Below are positions 30,603 through 40,279 of a DNA stretch of 64,000 nt, piece after piece. The position numbers were made by a program, and so were the translations under genes. Every line of letters begins with the position of its first letter. Positions within the stretch are counted from its first letter, which is position 1. The stretch is taken from positions 1 to 64,000 of the forward strand of contig JAJFGG010000018.1 of NCBI GenBank assembly GCA_021776235.1. Direction: 5' to 3'. The notes below the pieces were generated by a model, which had not been told where the DNA came from, searched no databases, and worked only from the letters and a program-made list of their open reading frames with translations. The DNA comes from Alphaproteobacteria bacterium. GTDB taxonomy: Bacteria; Pseudomonadota; Alphaproteobacteria; GCA-2731375.

Positions 30603-32303
30603 TCATTCAGATATCAGCCAGGAACTGACGGCCTCCAGTCGGGCAGGTTTCCCCCGGGAGCCCGACAGGCGGACGATGTAGGCGCCTTTGGAGGCGAAGC
30701 GCTGCCCAGGCCCGAGGGAAAACCGGGGCACCAGGCCGGGATTGAATTCATTTTCTATTCTGTGTTCGATGATTTCAATGAAATAGTCCCGGTTGAAATG
30801 TTCCAGAAGGTGGCTCAGGGCGTCGTCGGCGATGGCCATGGTGGCCCAGGTATTTAGTTGGATGTCTTCATGGACACGGCGGATGCCCCGTGAGCGGAGC
30901 CAGGCCCGGGCCCGGTACTGGCGCGGCGCACGGTCCCCTGGCAGGGCAAACGGGTAGGTCAGGCGGAGGGCTGCCCGGATCGGGGGGGAAAGTGCGCTAA
31001 GGGCGGCCGCCGTGCGGCTGTGCGACATGTAGATTTCGGGCCGGCCGGCTGCTTCAAACACCGCCGCCAGGTCACCATGGTCCGGCTGATCCAGCCACGA
31101 GACCAGGACCGGGCGGTCACCCGTGCCCAGGACACTGCGCCAGAAAGGCTGATCCAGCCCGCTGGCATCCGTCACCATATGGTCCTCGACAACCAGGTGC
31201 GGAAAACGCCGGGCCGCCGCGCGAAACGCCGCCGCCGGCCGCTGCTCCAAAGGCGTATTGCGGTACAGCTGAACAATCCGGGTTTTTGCCTGCCGCAGCA
31301 GGCGGCCGGACAGGTAACGCGCCAGGGCCTCGGCCTCGCCGGGCAGTCCCCGGGAGAGGTACAGGGTATAGGCGCCCTCGGCAGCGGTGACCGGCAGCTC
31401 CGTTTGCGGGAACAGGCAGGGCAGCATTATGGTTTCACAGAATTCGTGCACGGCGCGCCAAGCCTGTGCCGAAATACCGCCTAGAATCGCAAACACCGGT
31501 TGCCGGGCGTAGGCGGCTTCCAGTTGTGTTTGCCAGGTTTCCGTGGCGCCCTTCAGGGTCCAGACATGGACCTGCCACTGCCGCAATGTGCGGCGTAATA
31601 CATCCTTGTAGTGGGGCGAGTGTTTCGGGCGATCGAGTTCGCGGCCCGTATCCAGGTTCTTGCGCCGGACATAGGCGGTGATCACGGCGAGCATGGCGGC
31701 GCTGCGTTCCGGGTCCATGGCCTCGTCGACGATGGTGGCGAAATGGATCGTCTTGCTATCGACGCCGGGGTCCGGATGCCTCGATAGGCGCTTGAGATAG
31801 GCAGTCAGAGCGGCCAGGGCCTGGGCGTCCAGACGGTAATGGGGCATTACTGGATTGAGGACGCGTCCCGTGGGGTCCCGGCCGTCGCGGATCGCGGTTG
31901 CCAGTGTGGCGGCGGTATAGGCCGGGCGCAGGTTGGGATAGCGCAACCGGGCCCGTACTGATTCGGGGCGGATCTCCTGGAAAAACTCACGCAGGAATTC
32001 GGCCCGCTCCGGCGCGCTCTCGTTGAACAGGGCTGGTCCTGTAATGGGCGGGACATAAACCTGACCCTCGCCCTTGCCGAAACCGCTGCGGCGGTGGCAG
32101 TTGACGCAGGCGGCCTGTTTGCCCCGGAGTGGGACGCTGCCGCCAAGGACCGCCTGCACGGGATTGCCGTCCGGCAATAGGCCCTCGCGATAGAGACGCC
32201 GGCCCACATCGCCGGCCTGTCCCGGCGCGGCATAAATCAGCACGGCCAGAAGCAACAGGAGAGCATGGCCCGCATGTGCAGGAGCGATCGTTCGGCGCGT
32301 CAT
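30603..32303 (-). CDS. Cytochrome c domain fused to periplasmic-binding-protein-like domain
   Basis: Signal peptide, heme motif CVNCH, GPALFNE...RDGRDPTGRVLNPVMPHY; C-terminal half resembles Leu/Ile/Val-type binding fold. Confidence 0.75.
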   Translation of the reverse strand: MTRRTIAPAHAGHALLLLLAVLIYAAPGQAGDVGRRLYREGLLPDGNPVQAVLGGSVPLRGKQAACVNCHRRSGFGKGEGQVYVPPITGPALFNESAPERAEFLREFFQEIRPESVRARLRYPNLRPAYTAATLATAIRDGRDPTGRVLNPVMPHYRLDAQALAALTAYLKRLSRHPDPGVDSKTIHFATIVDEAMDPERSAAMLAVITAYVRRKNLDTGRELDRPKHSPHYKDVLRRTLRQWQVHVWTLKGATETWQTQLEAAYARQPVFAILGGISAQAWRAVHEFCETIMLPCLFPQTELPVTAAEGAYTLYLSRGLPGEAEALARYLSGRLLRQAKTRIVQLYRNTPLEQRPAAAFRAAARRFPHLVVEDHMVTDASGLDQPFWRSVLGTGDRPVLVSWLDQPDHGDLAAVFEAAGRPEIYMSHSRTAAALSALSPPIRAALRLTYPFALPGDRAPRQYRARAWLRSRGIRRVHEDIQLNTWATMAIADDALSHLLEHFNRDYFIEIIEHRIENEFNPGLVPRFSLGPGQRFASKGAYIVRLSGSRGKPARLEAVSSWLISE

Positions 32304-32932
32304 CGCGGCTTTCGCAGGCTCCGGTATTCGGCGATCAGCTGGTCCGGGGTAATGAAGCCTTCGAAGCGTATCCAGGGGGCCTGCGGCGCGGTCTTGAGAA
32401 ATGTCAAAGCGATGTGACGCATTTTGTTGCCTTCGTAAGCGTCGAAAGCTTTTTGCACGGCCACGACATCGGCTGGGTCACCGGTCAGGAAGGTCCACGC
32501 ACCCTCGGCGCCCACGTCATGGGCATAAGACCTGAGGCGCTTGGGTGTATCGTAAAAGGGATCAATGGTGATGGAAATGAGACGGAGCTTGCCGGTCCCC
32601 GGCGGAAGGTCGTCCTGAACCGCCGCTAGGGTGTTGCTCAGAACCGGGCAAACCGCGGGACAGGTCGTGAAGACGAACTGCATAACGACGGGTTCGGCCC
32701 CGGAAAGCGCTTCGGCAATGGCCACGGGCACATTGTTCTGGTCCATCAGGGTGAGCGGCGGCACGCGGTAGTCCGCCGTCGAGCGCGTGTAGTGCCAGGT
32801 TTCGCTCTGGCCTTGGCGATGCGCCTCATGGGCCGCCAGAGGACCAGCCACCACCAGGGCACAGGCGACGATCAGGGCTGGAAAGCCGCGGCCCGCCGCT
32901 CTCAGCATGGCCATGCATTTCCTTGCGTCCAT
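32300..32932 (-). CDS. SCO1/SenC family copper chaperone
   Basis: FVFTTCPAVCPVLSNTLAAVQDDL, ISITIDPFYDTPKRLRSYA. Confidence 0.92.
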   Translation of the reverse strand: MDARKCMAMLRAAGRGFPALIVACALVVAGPLAAHEAHRQGQSETWHYTRSTADYRVPPLTLMDQNNVPVAIAEALSGAEPVVMQFVFTTCPAVCPVLSNTLAAVQDDLPPGTGKLRLISITIDPFYDTPKRLRSYAHDVGAEGAWTFLTGDPADVVAVQKAFDAYEGNKMRHIALTFLKTAPQAPWIRFEGFITPDQLIAEYRSLRKPR

Positions 32933-32934
32933 AA

Positions 32935-34785
32935 TCAGTGCACCGAAAAGATGGCGACATCATGGTGCAGCGGATCGAACTGGTAAAAGCGCAGCCGGGT
33001 CGACGGCTCGTAATTCAGCTGTATCTCGACCTTGTGCTTGCCAAGGGTGTCCGCTGTTTCCTGGCCATAGGGCTTCTTCGCGGCCGGGATGATAATCGGC
33101 TTGGGATTGTTCATGGACCAGTAAGAGCGACCGAAAGTAAACCATGCCCCTGAACCCGCGACCTTGATCGACGACTTGAACTGGTTGGACCAGCCCCGGG
33201 CGCCGCCGACCAGATCGACGTTGACGTAGCCGTGCTTGAAATAATCGCCATTGTGCAGCGTTACTTTCAAGGCCGTGCCGCGCTTTTGCCACTTGGAAAA
33301 CAGCCGGACCGAACCGTCCGTGAACTGGCCGTAGATCGTGTTATTGACGTAAAGCAGTGTCAGATCGGCGTCCTTGTCGACTTCGACGCCCCGCCTGACG
33401 CCGCCTTTCGCCAGGTAGGTGCGCGGCAGCCTGGTGCGGTCTTTCCAATCCTGGAAGGCATGCCAGGCTGCCTCGTAAAGCTTCTTTGCCGCAGGCCCGT
33501 GCGGTTTTTTGTACGCTTCCCGGAAGGTGTTCCACATGCGCTTGGCCGGGGCCAGGTCGCCAATCTTGCCGATCGCCGCCAGCTTGGACTGCTCGCTGCC
33601 CCTGGGGTCCAGGCCGAAGACGTCGGTCTCCCAGCGGACCAGGGTCTTGCCCATGATGCTCTTCGTCGCACGATCCGTTGTCTGTACCCGGGGCGGATGC
33701 CAGCGCCAACCCCAGGTATAGGTCAGATGCCAGTATTTCGCAGGCGGCATCTTGATCTTGAAGACGCTCTGGGTGCCTTCGCTCATGGGAAAGAAGGTCT
33801 GATCAATGCCAAAACTCGGCAGGCCCGGGGGCCATGGTTTCCAGTCAATGGAACTTTGACCCGGCGGCGTCGGCGGGGCCTTTACACCCGTATCCGGATA
33901 GGCCGGATCATCTGTGAACATGGCATAGGGCGAGAAGTCGTCGAAGCCCCGGTTCAGTACCCTGACCTTGAAGGTCATGGTCCAGGGGACGTCCCAGACG
34001 TCAACGGGGTTGAGAAGGGCGGTATCGGCTTCAATGTGATTGTCATACCAGACCTGCGTTATATCCACGTTGCCGCCAATGACCTTGCCGTAGGCGTCCT
34101 TGATGGGGGTGACCCGCTTGATCTTGTTGGGGCCATCGTAATGCAGCAGCGCGAAGCCGGCGTAGGCCCGGTCCTGCAGCAGCGGGCCGATCAGTCTGGC
34201 GCGGGATTCCGGGGCCAGGTTCGGCATGGTGCTGTCTGTCTGGTACTTGATGTGCTCGCTGAGCGTATCGAGGCCCGGCTTGGAAAGTTGCTTCTCTCCC
34301 TCCAGGATGTCCAGGGCAAGCTGGATAAGATGCTTGCGGCGCGGCGCCTTCACCTTGCCCTTTTTGCCCCGAAGAATCATCAGGATGTCGTCCAGGTCGT
34401 CCCGGGGCGAGCGGGGGTTGACGTTGGTTACCACGGGTGCGGGATGAAGGTTGTAGGGAACGACCGGCGTGGACGGCAGTGAGTTCTTGATTTCCTTGCC
34501 GAAGCCATCCTTCAGATTGACATAGTTGGTGGCCAGGAAGTTACCTCCGGGCGGATCCTGAAAGGGCTTGCTGGGCGGGAAAAGACCTTCGTCCGTGATG
34601 ATCACGGTCTTGCCCTGGGGAACGGCGGGGCAACCGGTGTCGGTGGAACCGTGGGTGCAGGTGAGTGAATCAATCCGTTGCGGTTGCGGCAGCACCGGGT
34701 CCGCGGCTGCCGGATAGGCCGTCACGGCTGCGCCCAGAAGCAGGGCGCCCGGCGCCGCGGCGATAATGAACTGTCTGAATGTCAT
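32935..34785 (-). CDS. Uncharacterised secreted 616-aa protein
   Basis: Signal peptide ending AYPAAADP; tightly packed between SCO genes. Confidence 0.8.
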   Translation of the reverse strand: MTFRQFIIAAAPGALLLGAAVTAYPAAADPVLPQPQRIDSLTCTHGSTDTGCPAVPQGKTVIITDEGLFPPSKPFQDPPGGNFLATNYVNLKDGFGKEIKNSLPSTPVVPYNLHPAPVVTNVNPRSPRDDLDDILMILRGKKGKVKAPRRKHLIQLALDILEGEKQLSKPGLDTLSEHIKYQTDSTMPNLAPESRARLIGPLLQDRAYAGFALLHYDGPNKIKRVTPIKDAYGKVIGGNVDITQVWYDNHIEADTALLNPVDVWDVPWTMTFKVRVLNRGFDDFSPYAMFTDDPAYPDTGVKAPPTPPGQSSIDWKPWPPGLPSFGIDQTFFPMSEGTQSVFKIKMPPAKYWHLTYTWGWRWHPPRVQTTDRATKSIMGKTLVRWETDVFGLDPRGSEQSKLAAIGKIGDLAPAKRMWNTFREAYKKPHGPAAKKLYEAAWHAFQDWKDRTRLPRTYLAKGGVRRGVEVDKDADLTLLYVNNTIYGQFTDGSVRLFSKWQKRGTALKVTLHNGDYFKHGYVNVDLVGGARGWSNQFKSSIKVAGSGAWFTFGRSYWSMNNPKPIIIPAAKKPYGQETADTLGKHKVEIQLNYEPSTRLRFYQFDPLHHDVAIFSVH

Positions 34786-34801
34786 CGCAGTTCTCCTGCC
34801 C

Positions 34802-35491
34802 TCAGGTCATGAAAGTGCGTGGATTGGGGCCGCGCCGCTTGGACGGGCCGCTGGGCGGGTCCCGGCGCTGGACCCAGGTCAGACGGTCGACGATTTGCGC
34901 CGCGTCCAGTTGCGCCGGCACCGCCCCCCAAAGGCCCACGCCCGCGTTGCCATAGCGGATCAGGCCCAGGGCGCAATCGTGGCCCGCGGCGGCGGGCGTG
35001 TTGCCCATATTGTAGAATGTGTTGCGGACCGCGCCGATGGACAGCGGCGGGCCGGTTAGGAAGGTCCAGCTTGCGCCTGCGCCGTGATGCCGCGCGAAAT
35101 CACTAAGCGCTTCCGGTGTGTCGTTCCGGGGATCGACGGACAGCGATAGCATAGAGACGTCACTGGACAGGCGTTCGCTGATAAGCCGTTGCACCCGGGC
35201 GAGATTCCCGGCAACGGGATAGACCCGTTCGTGGGCGATGGACATGCAATTGAGCATGACGACGCGCCCATCGACCAGATCTTCCCGGAAACGGACCAGC
35301 CGGCCCGCGTGGGTGCGCAGAGCGACATTGGGAATATCGCCGGGAATGCGTCCGCCGGGCCCGCAAAGGTAGGCCGCGGATTGTAACAGCTCGGGCGAGG
35401 GTGCCTCCGCCGCCAACAGTCCCGCCATTGGTGTCAGCATCGCGCCGCCGCCCAGTCCCATGCCCTTTAAAATGTTTCGCCTGTCTGTCAT
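34802..35491 (-). CDS. SCO-like thioredoxin-fold protein with Tat signal, lacking canonical CxxxC
   Basis: DRRNILKGMGLGG Tat motif; VVMLNCMSIAHERVYPVAGNL; SLSVDPRNDTPEALSDFA. Confidence 0.82.
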   Translation of the reverse strand: MTDRRNILKGMGLGGGAMLTPMAGLLAAEAPSPELLQSAAYLCGPGGRIPGDIPNVALRTHAGRLVRFREDLVDGRVVMLNCMSIAHERVYPVAGNLARVQRLISERLSSDVSMLSLSVDPRNDTPEALSDFARHHGAGASWTFLTGPPLSIGAVRNTFYNMGNTPAAAGHDCALGLIRYGNAGVGLWGAVPAQLDAAQIVDRLTWVQRRDPPSGPSKRRGPNPRTFMT

Positions 35492-35539
35492 GACCCCTGT
35501 CCTGTTTTGCAGATGTCGTTGCTCATCGTAGCGGGCGGC

Positions 35540-37489
35540 CTAGCCGTCCTGATACGTCGCCTGAGCCGGCCGTTCCTCGAGATGCGGCCCGGCCGGCGGC
35601 CGGGGGTCGGGATAAGGCGGATCAAAGGCCCCTGGATCCTTGGGCGGCTGGTAGGGTCCCGCATCCGCGCCGTAGACCACGGCGGCCGGGCGCGAGCCCA
35701 GGAAGCCCTCGCCAGGCGGGACGATGTCCCAGCGTATCATCATGGAATGGTCCTCGTGCACGACGTTGTGGCAGTGCATGACGTATTTGCCGAGGAAGTC
35801 ACTGAAGCGCATGTATACCTTTACCTCATCGCCGGGCAGCAGCGTTGCCACGTCACGCCTGTGGCCGCCCATGAAACGGCCGATCTTTTGCCGCTCCCTG
35901 TCCGCCGGATCCTCGACGAAGGCCCGCTGTCCGGTTTGCAGCTCCCTTGGCTTATAGGGGCGGCCATTGACCTCCAGGATCATGAATTCGGTAAAGTGGC
36001 AATGGATGGGATGGGACCAGGCATTGCCCGAATTGCGGAACGTCCAGATTTCTGCCGTGCCATGTTCAACCGCCGCATCGATGCGATTGGGGTCCATAAT
36101 CAGGCCGTTGATGTTCCAAAGCCCGCCGGCGTAACCGAAGGCCCAGGTCCGTTCCTGGCGCACTTCGCTCAGGTCGATCTTCGGATGCGGGCGCAGGGTG
36201 GCGGGGATGCGGCTTTTGTCCACCTCCTGCAGTTCGACAACATCAAAACGCAGAATGCCGTCGGGCCGGTCCAGGGTGCGCCCCGAGGGTCCCTGGCCCT
36301 GGTCCTGCAGCAAATGATTCTCCAGGACGAGATGATCGCCGACCTCGTATTTCGAAAAGTCGATGATCACGTCGACGCGCTGGGCCACACTCATGTAAAT
36401 GCTTTCGGCCTCGATCGGTTCCGGCAGCATGTTGCCATCGCCGCTCAGAACCACGAAGTCCACCAGGGCATCCCGTTGCAGGTCGCGCAGGAACAACTCG
36501 TAAAAGCGGGACGGCCCGCCATCGATAATGCGGAACCGGTATTTGCGGCGCTGGACCTTGAAATGCGGACGGATGCGGCGGTTGACGGTGATCTGGTCGC
36601 CCAGCCAGCCGTCGGTCTGGAAGCCGTTGAACACGACCTGGCCGGCCTCGTCGAAGAGCACGTCGTGCAGCATCAGGGGCACGTCGAACTCACCACTCGG
36701 AAGGCACCAGGCATCCTTCGGGTCATAGTTGTATTTGGCGGCAACGGTCTTGTATTCCTGGGACTCTATATCTTCGAAACCAGTATCGTGCTCATCGAAC
36801 AGCATGTAGAAGCCCGAAAGCCCGGCATAGACATTTGCCGCCGTGTAATCCAGGCGGTGATCGTGGTACCAGAGCGTCGTCAACTTCTCCCGCGGGTCGT
36901 GGCCCGAAGGAAAATTGGCGTAGTGGTGATCCCAGAATTCACCGGAATCGATCCAGTCCTGCGGGCTGCCATCGCTCTCGGACGCGGTATGCCCGTTATG
37001 TAAATGGGTTGTCGTCGAGGGCAGGGCAAAGGTGACCTGACTGACACCGACCGGTGGCAGATCGTTGAAACGCCGGACCAGGATCGGCTCACCGTATCTG
37101 GCCTGGAAGATGGGCCCCGGCGTCACGCCGTCGAAGCCCCACGAGAGGCTGCCGCCGTCGTTCGAATAGGGGGGATGGGGATGATACTGCCAGAGAAACT
37201 CTTCCTCGCGGAGCTCGTAGAAGGCGGCCGGCTGATATTGCTCGTAAAGCTGGTGCGCCGCCGGATCAGGCAATGGGTCCAGCAGGGGTACCGGCGTTTT
37301 CACGGGTGGCACGAACAATTCCGCCGCAAACGGTTCGGCATAGGGGCTTGGCGTGCCCAATTGCGGGGGGAAGCCGTCGGGGGGCGCCAAATAGCGTTTT
37401 AGCTCATCCTGGCTCCTGGCCGCCGCCGCGGCGGCCCCGGCGGCAACGGGGGCAGCCAAGCCATACTTCAGAAGGTTGCGTCGCTTCAT
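35540..37489 (-). CDS. Multicopper oxidase (CotA/bilirubin-oxidase-like), Tat-exported
   Basis: KRRNLLKYG Tat motif; copper motifs THLHNGHT, LWYHDHRLD, HPIHCHF, MHCHNVVHEDHSMM. Confidence 0.95.
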   Translation of the reverse strand: MKRRNLLKYGLAAPVAAGAAAAAARSQDELKRYLAPPDGFPPQLGTPSPYAEPFAAELFVPPVKTPVPLLDPLPDPAAHQLYEQYQPAAFYELREEEFLWQYHPHPPYSNDGGSLSWGFDGVTPGPIFQARYGEPILVRRFNDLPPVGVSQVTFALPSTTTHLHNGHTASESDGSPQDWIDSGEFWDHHYANFPSGHDPREKLTTLWYHDHRLDYTAANVYAGLSGFYMLFDEHDTGFEDIESQEYKTVAAKYNYDPKDAWCLPSGEFDVPLMLHDVLFDEAGQVVFNGFQTDGWLGDQITVNRRIRPHFKVQRRKYRFRIIDGGPSRFYELFLRDLQRDALVDFVVLSGDGNMLPEPIEAESIYMSVAQRVDVIIDFSKYEVGDHLVLENHLLQDQGQGPSGRTLDRPDGILRFDVVELQEVDKSRIPATLRPHPKIDLSEVRQERTWAFGYAGGLWNINGLIMDPNRIDAAVEHGTAEIWTFRNSGNAWSHPIHCHFTEFMILEVNGRPYKPRELQTGQRAFVEDPADRERQKIGRFMGGHRRDVATLLPGDEVKVYMRFSDFLGKYVMHCHNVVHEDHSMMIRWDIVPPGEGFLGSRPAAVVYGADAGPYQPPKDPGAFDPPYPDPRPPAGPHLEERPAQATYQDG

Positions 37490-38047
37490 TTTAACTCGCC
37501 CTTTGAATCAAAAAATGAGGAAGCCCTTTATCCTAGACTGTTTTGATATTGAGTTTCAATTGCTGACGGCAGGCGCAATTGTTGTTTCGACCAAGTAACA
37601 ATTTATCCGGGAGTTGCAGGCAGGGTGGTTGCCGGCGTTGGGTTCGGCCCAGGTATGTCCCTGGCATAATGGCACTTTCTCGAAACGGGCCTTGCAGGTG
37701 CCCCCGAGACCCTGGTGGTCTGAATCCTCAAAAGTGCGGGGTATGGAATCTTCAGCCGGTTGCGGGTGTGCGTGTGGCGCGGCCAAATAATATTTGTGGC
37801 ATAAAGCCGCCGGAGCTATTGGATCATCGTAAGATAACCCATTACGCTCTGGGACTAGATACTTCGGGTGCCGTTGTGCCGCGGTGCCATGTTTGGCTTC
37901 TTCTATCGTTGCGGCCTTGCCCTACGCGCCATTGACGTTTGGCTGCTCCCCTGGCTGGGGGCTTTGCGCGGTGCTGTTATTCTGGCTACCATCCCCATGA
38001 ACGCGAAGTGTATCCCCGACAGGCCTGTTTGAGGCACTGATACTGCC

Positions 38048-39322
38048 ATGGTGGTCACCTACATCGATAGTTATTACGCGCGCACGGCCAACGTTGGTGC
38101 TAAGCGTCTGCCATTGGACGGCGACATCGAAACAGATGTCTGTGTGGTCGGTGGCGGACTTGCGGGCCTGTCGACAGCGTTTGGTCTTGCCGAGCGGGGC
38201 GTCTCGGTCGTCTTGCTGGAAGCCCGCCGTATCGCCTGGGGCGCCTCGGGACGCAACGGCGGCTTCGTCTCGGCCGGTTATTCGAAATCCCTGCGGGAGC
38301 TGGAACAGCGCCTGGGACGGGATCACGCGCAAGCGCTTCATGGGCTTAGCCGGGATGCCGTTGCCCTGATCCGCCAGCGCATCGAAACCTATGCCATTGC
38401 CTGTGGGCCGATCGTCGACGGCACCATCCGGGCGTCCTGGTTCGACGATGCAGACAGCCTGAAGCGCGAGCGCGACTATATGGCGGACATGACCGGCGTT
38501 GAAGAGGAATTCTGGCCGCGCGAGAAACTTGGCGCGCTGTTGCTCAGCGAACGCTATTACGATGGCCTGTTCAATCCGGACAGTTTCCAATTTCATCCCC
38601 TGAACTACAGCCTGGGGCTTGCCGCCGCCGCAGAGAACAAGGGCGCACTGATTTTCGAGGGCGCGGCGGTCACGTCGCTGGATCTGGACGGGTCGGTGAA
38701 AGTCGTCCGTACGGCTGATGGTGAAGTGCGAGCGGCGGCGGTGGTCATGGCCTGCGGCGGCTACATAGATGGTCTGCACCGGAAAATGTCGGGCGCTGTC
38801 GTGCCCGTCGGCACCTATGTCGCGGTAACCGAGCCATTGGGAGAGCGTCTGCGGACCGCGATCCGCACGCCGCATGCTGTTCATGATACGCGGTTCGCCC
38901 TCGACTATTACCGGCCCTTGCACGACAGCCGCATTCTCTGGGGTGGGCGGATCACCGTGCGGCGAAGCCCGCCGCCGGATCTGGCCGGCCTGATGCGGGG
39001 CGATCTTCTCAAGGTCTATCCGCAGTTGGCCGGCGTTGAAATGGAAACCGCCTGGAATGGTCTGATGAGCTATGGGACCCACAAGATGCCGCAAATCGGC
39101 GAGGCCACGCCAGGAGTGTGGTACGCCATGGGTTTTGGCGGCCATGGCATGAATACGACGACCCTTGCAGGTGAACTCGTCGCCAGCGCCATTGCCGAGG
39201 GCGATGACCGCCATCGACTATTCTCATCTTTCGGCCTGACCCCCACGGGTGGCTTCATGGGCGCGGCCGCGGCGCAATTGACATACTGGTTCTATGGCCT
39301 GCGCGACGCCATGAAGACATAA
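38048..39322 (+). CDS. FAD-dependent oxidoreductase, DAO/PuuB-like
   Basis: VCVVGGGLAGLSTAFGLAERGVSVVLLEARRIAWGASGRNGGF, ALDYYRPLHDSRILWGGR. Confidence 0.9.
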   Translation: MVVTYIDSYYARTANVGAKRLPLDGDIETDVCVVGGGLAGLSTAFGLAERGVSVVLLEARRIAWGASGRNGGFVSAGYSKSLRELEQRLGRDHAQALHGLSRDAVALIRQRIETYAIACGPIVDGTIRASWFDDADSLKRERDYMADMTGVEEEFWPREKLGALLLSERYYDGLFNPDSFQFHPLNYSLGLAAAAENKGALIFEGAAVTSLDLDGSVKVVRTADGEVRAAAVVMACGGYIDGLHRKMSGAVVPVGTYVAVTEPLGERLRTAIRTPHAVHDTRFALDYYRPLHDSRILWGGRITVRRSPPPDLAGLMRGDLLKVYPQLAGVEMETAWNGLMSYGTHKMPQIGEATPGVWYAMGFGGHGMNTTTLAGELVASAIAEGDDRHRLFSSFGLTPTGGFMGAAAAQLTYWFYGLRDAMKT

Positions 39323-39363
39323 CTCACGCCTGCGCCGGAATGATTAACCAGTTGAGGGCGCGG

Positions 39364-39561
39364 CTATTGGGCCGCGTCGTCGCCGCGGCGGAGCAGCCAC
39401 AGACCGGCTAACGCGGCGACGAAGCCAACTGCCGCCACGCCCCATGACGCCGGTCCCATCTCTATCATCTGGTTGCCGATCAGCAGATCATGCAAATAGG
39501 CGTAATGACCCACCAGCACACCAGCTAAAGCCAATAACATACCGGTCTTGGCATTCATCAT
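39364..39561 (-). CDS. Small two-helix membrane protein (about 65 aa)
   Basis: MMNAKTGMLLALAGVLVGHYAYLHDLL...WGVAAVGFVAALAGLWLLRR. Confidence 0.65.
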   Translation of the reverse strand: MMNAKTGMLLALAGVLVGHYAYLHDLLIGNQMIEMGPASWGVAAVGFVAALAGLWLLRRGDDAAQ

Positions 39562-39725
39562 GTCGTTTCCTCCGACTTTGTATAACTGCCCACACTCTAA
39601 TATATCGGCGTAGGACAAGCCAATTGCCAACTTTGGATACGTGCGCACCGCGCCGCCTTGACGGCCTGGATCGTAGGCAACAGCCAAAATAGGGGGCGCC
39701 GGAAGGTGTCGAAACCTAAATTCCC

Positions 39726-40136
39726 TCAGCGCGAGTTCTTGGCGAATGCCTGACAGTTGGCGATCTCGGGCAGCCAGCTTTGGGCGCTGTCGGTCCAGAT
39801 GTTGAGTTTCGGTTCGAACCAGGAGGTATCATCAAAGCTGCCGACCTTGATCGAGACAACATCGGGCATTCGGCGGATATTCAACAGTACCGGGGCACCG
39901 CAGTTGGGGCAAAAATTAATCTCCAGCCTGTTGCCGCTGTCACCGCTGTATTCATAGCCTTTCAACTCACCCGTGACCTGCAAGGCGGCGCGGGGGACAA
40001 GGGCGATGGTCGAAAGGGCACTACCGCTGCTTTTCTGGCAAATTGTGCAGTTGCAGAGCATGGTTGCTATGGGCTCCGCCGTCAGTTCATAGCGCACCGC
40101 ACCGCACAGGCAGCCGCCGGTCCTGCTTTCCGTCAT
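39726..40136 (-). CDS. GFA (Mss4-like, zinc-binding) family protein
   Basis: GGCLCGAVRYEL, CNCTICQKSSG, FCPNCGAPVL. Confidence 0.93.
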   Translation of the reverse strand: MTESRTGGCLCGAVRYELTAEPIATMLCNCTICQKSSGSALSTIALVPRAALQVTGELKGYEYSGDSGNRLEINFCPNCGAPVLLNIRRMPDVVSIKVGSFDDTSWFEPKLNIWTDSAQSWLPEIANCQAFAKNSR

Positions 40137-40279
40137 GGCAATCACTCCGCTATCTGGCCCGATCCGCGACAGTAACGCCAGAAGCAGCGAATTTACAAAT
40201 GATTGAATTGACACATGATCCCACCTAGCCTGTAGAAACGACGGAAACGCAGGCGATGCCGGGCGCGGGGTGAGGGACG

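Noticed and set aside
33232-34482. 416-aa plus-strand ORF
   Set aside because: Antisense to the 616-aa secreted protein, which has a signal peptide and operon context.
35507-37003. 498-aa plus-strand ORF
   Set aside because: Antisense to the multicopper oxidase with all four copper motifs.
37556-37786. 76-aa minus-strand ORF with several Cys/His (CKARFEKVPLCQGHTWAEPNAGNHPACNS)
   Set aside because: Looks intriguing but there is no start context, family or supporting neighbour; could be chance.
37922-39214. 430-aa minus-strand ORF
   Set aside because: Antisense to the FAD-dependent oxidoreductase.
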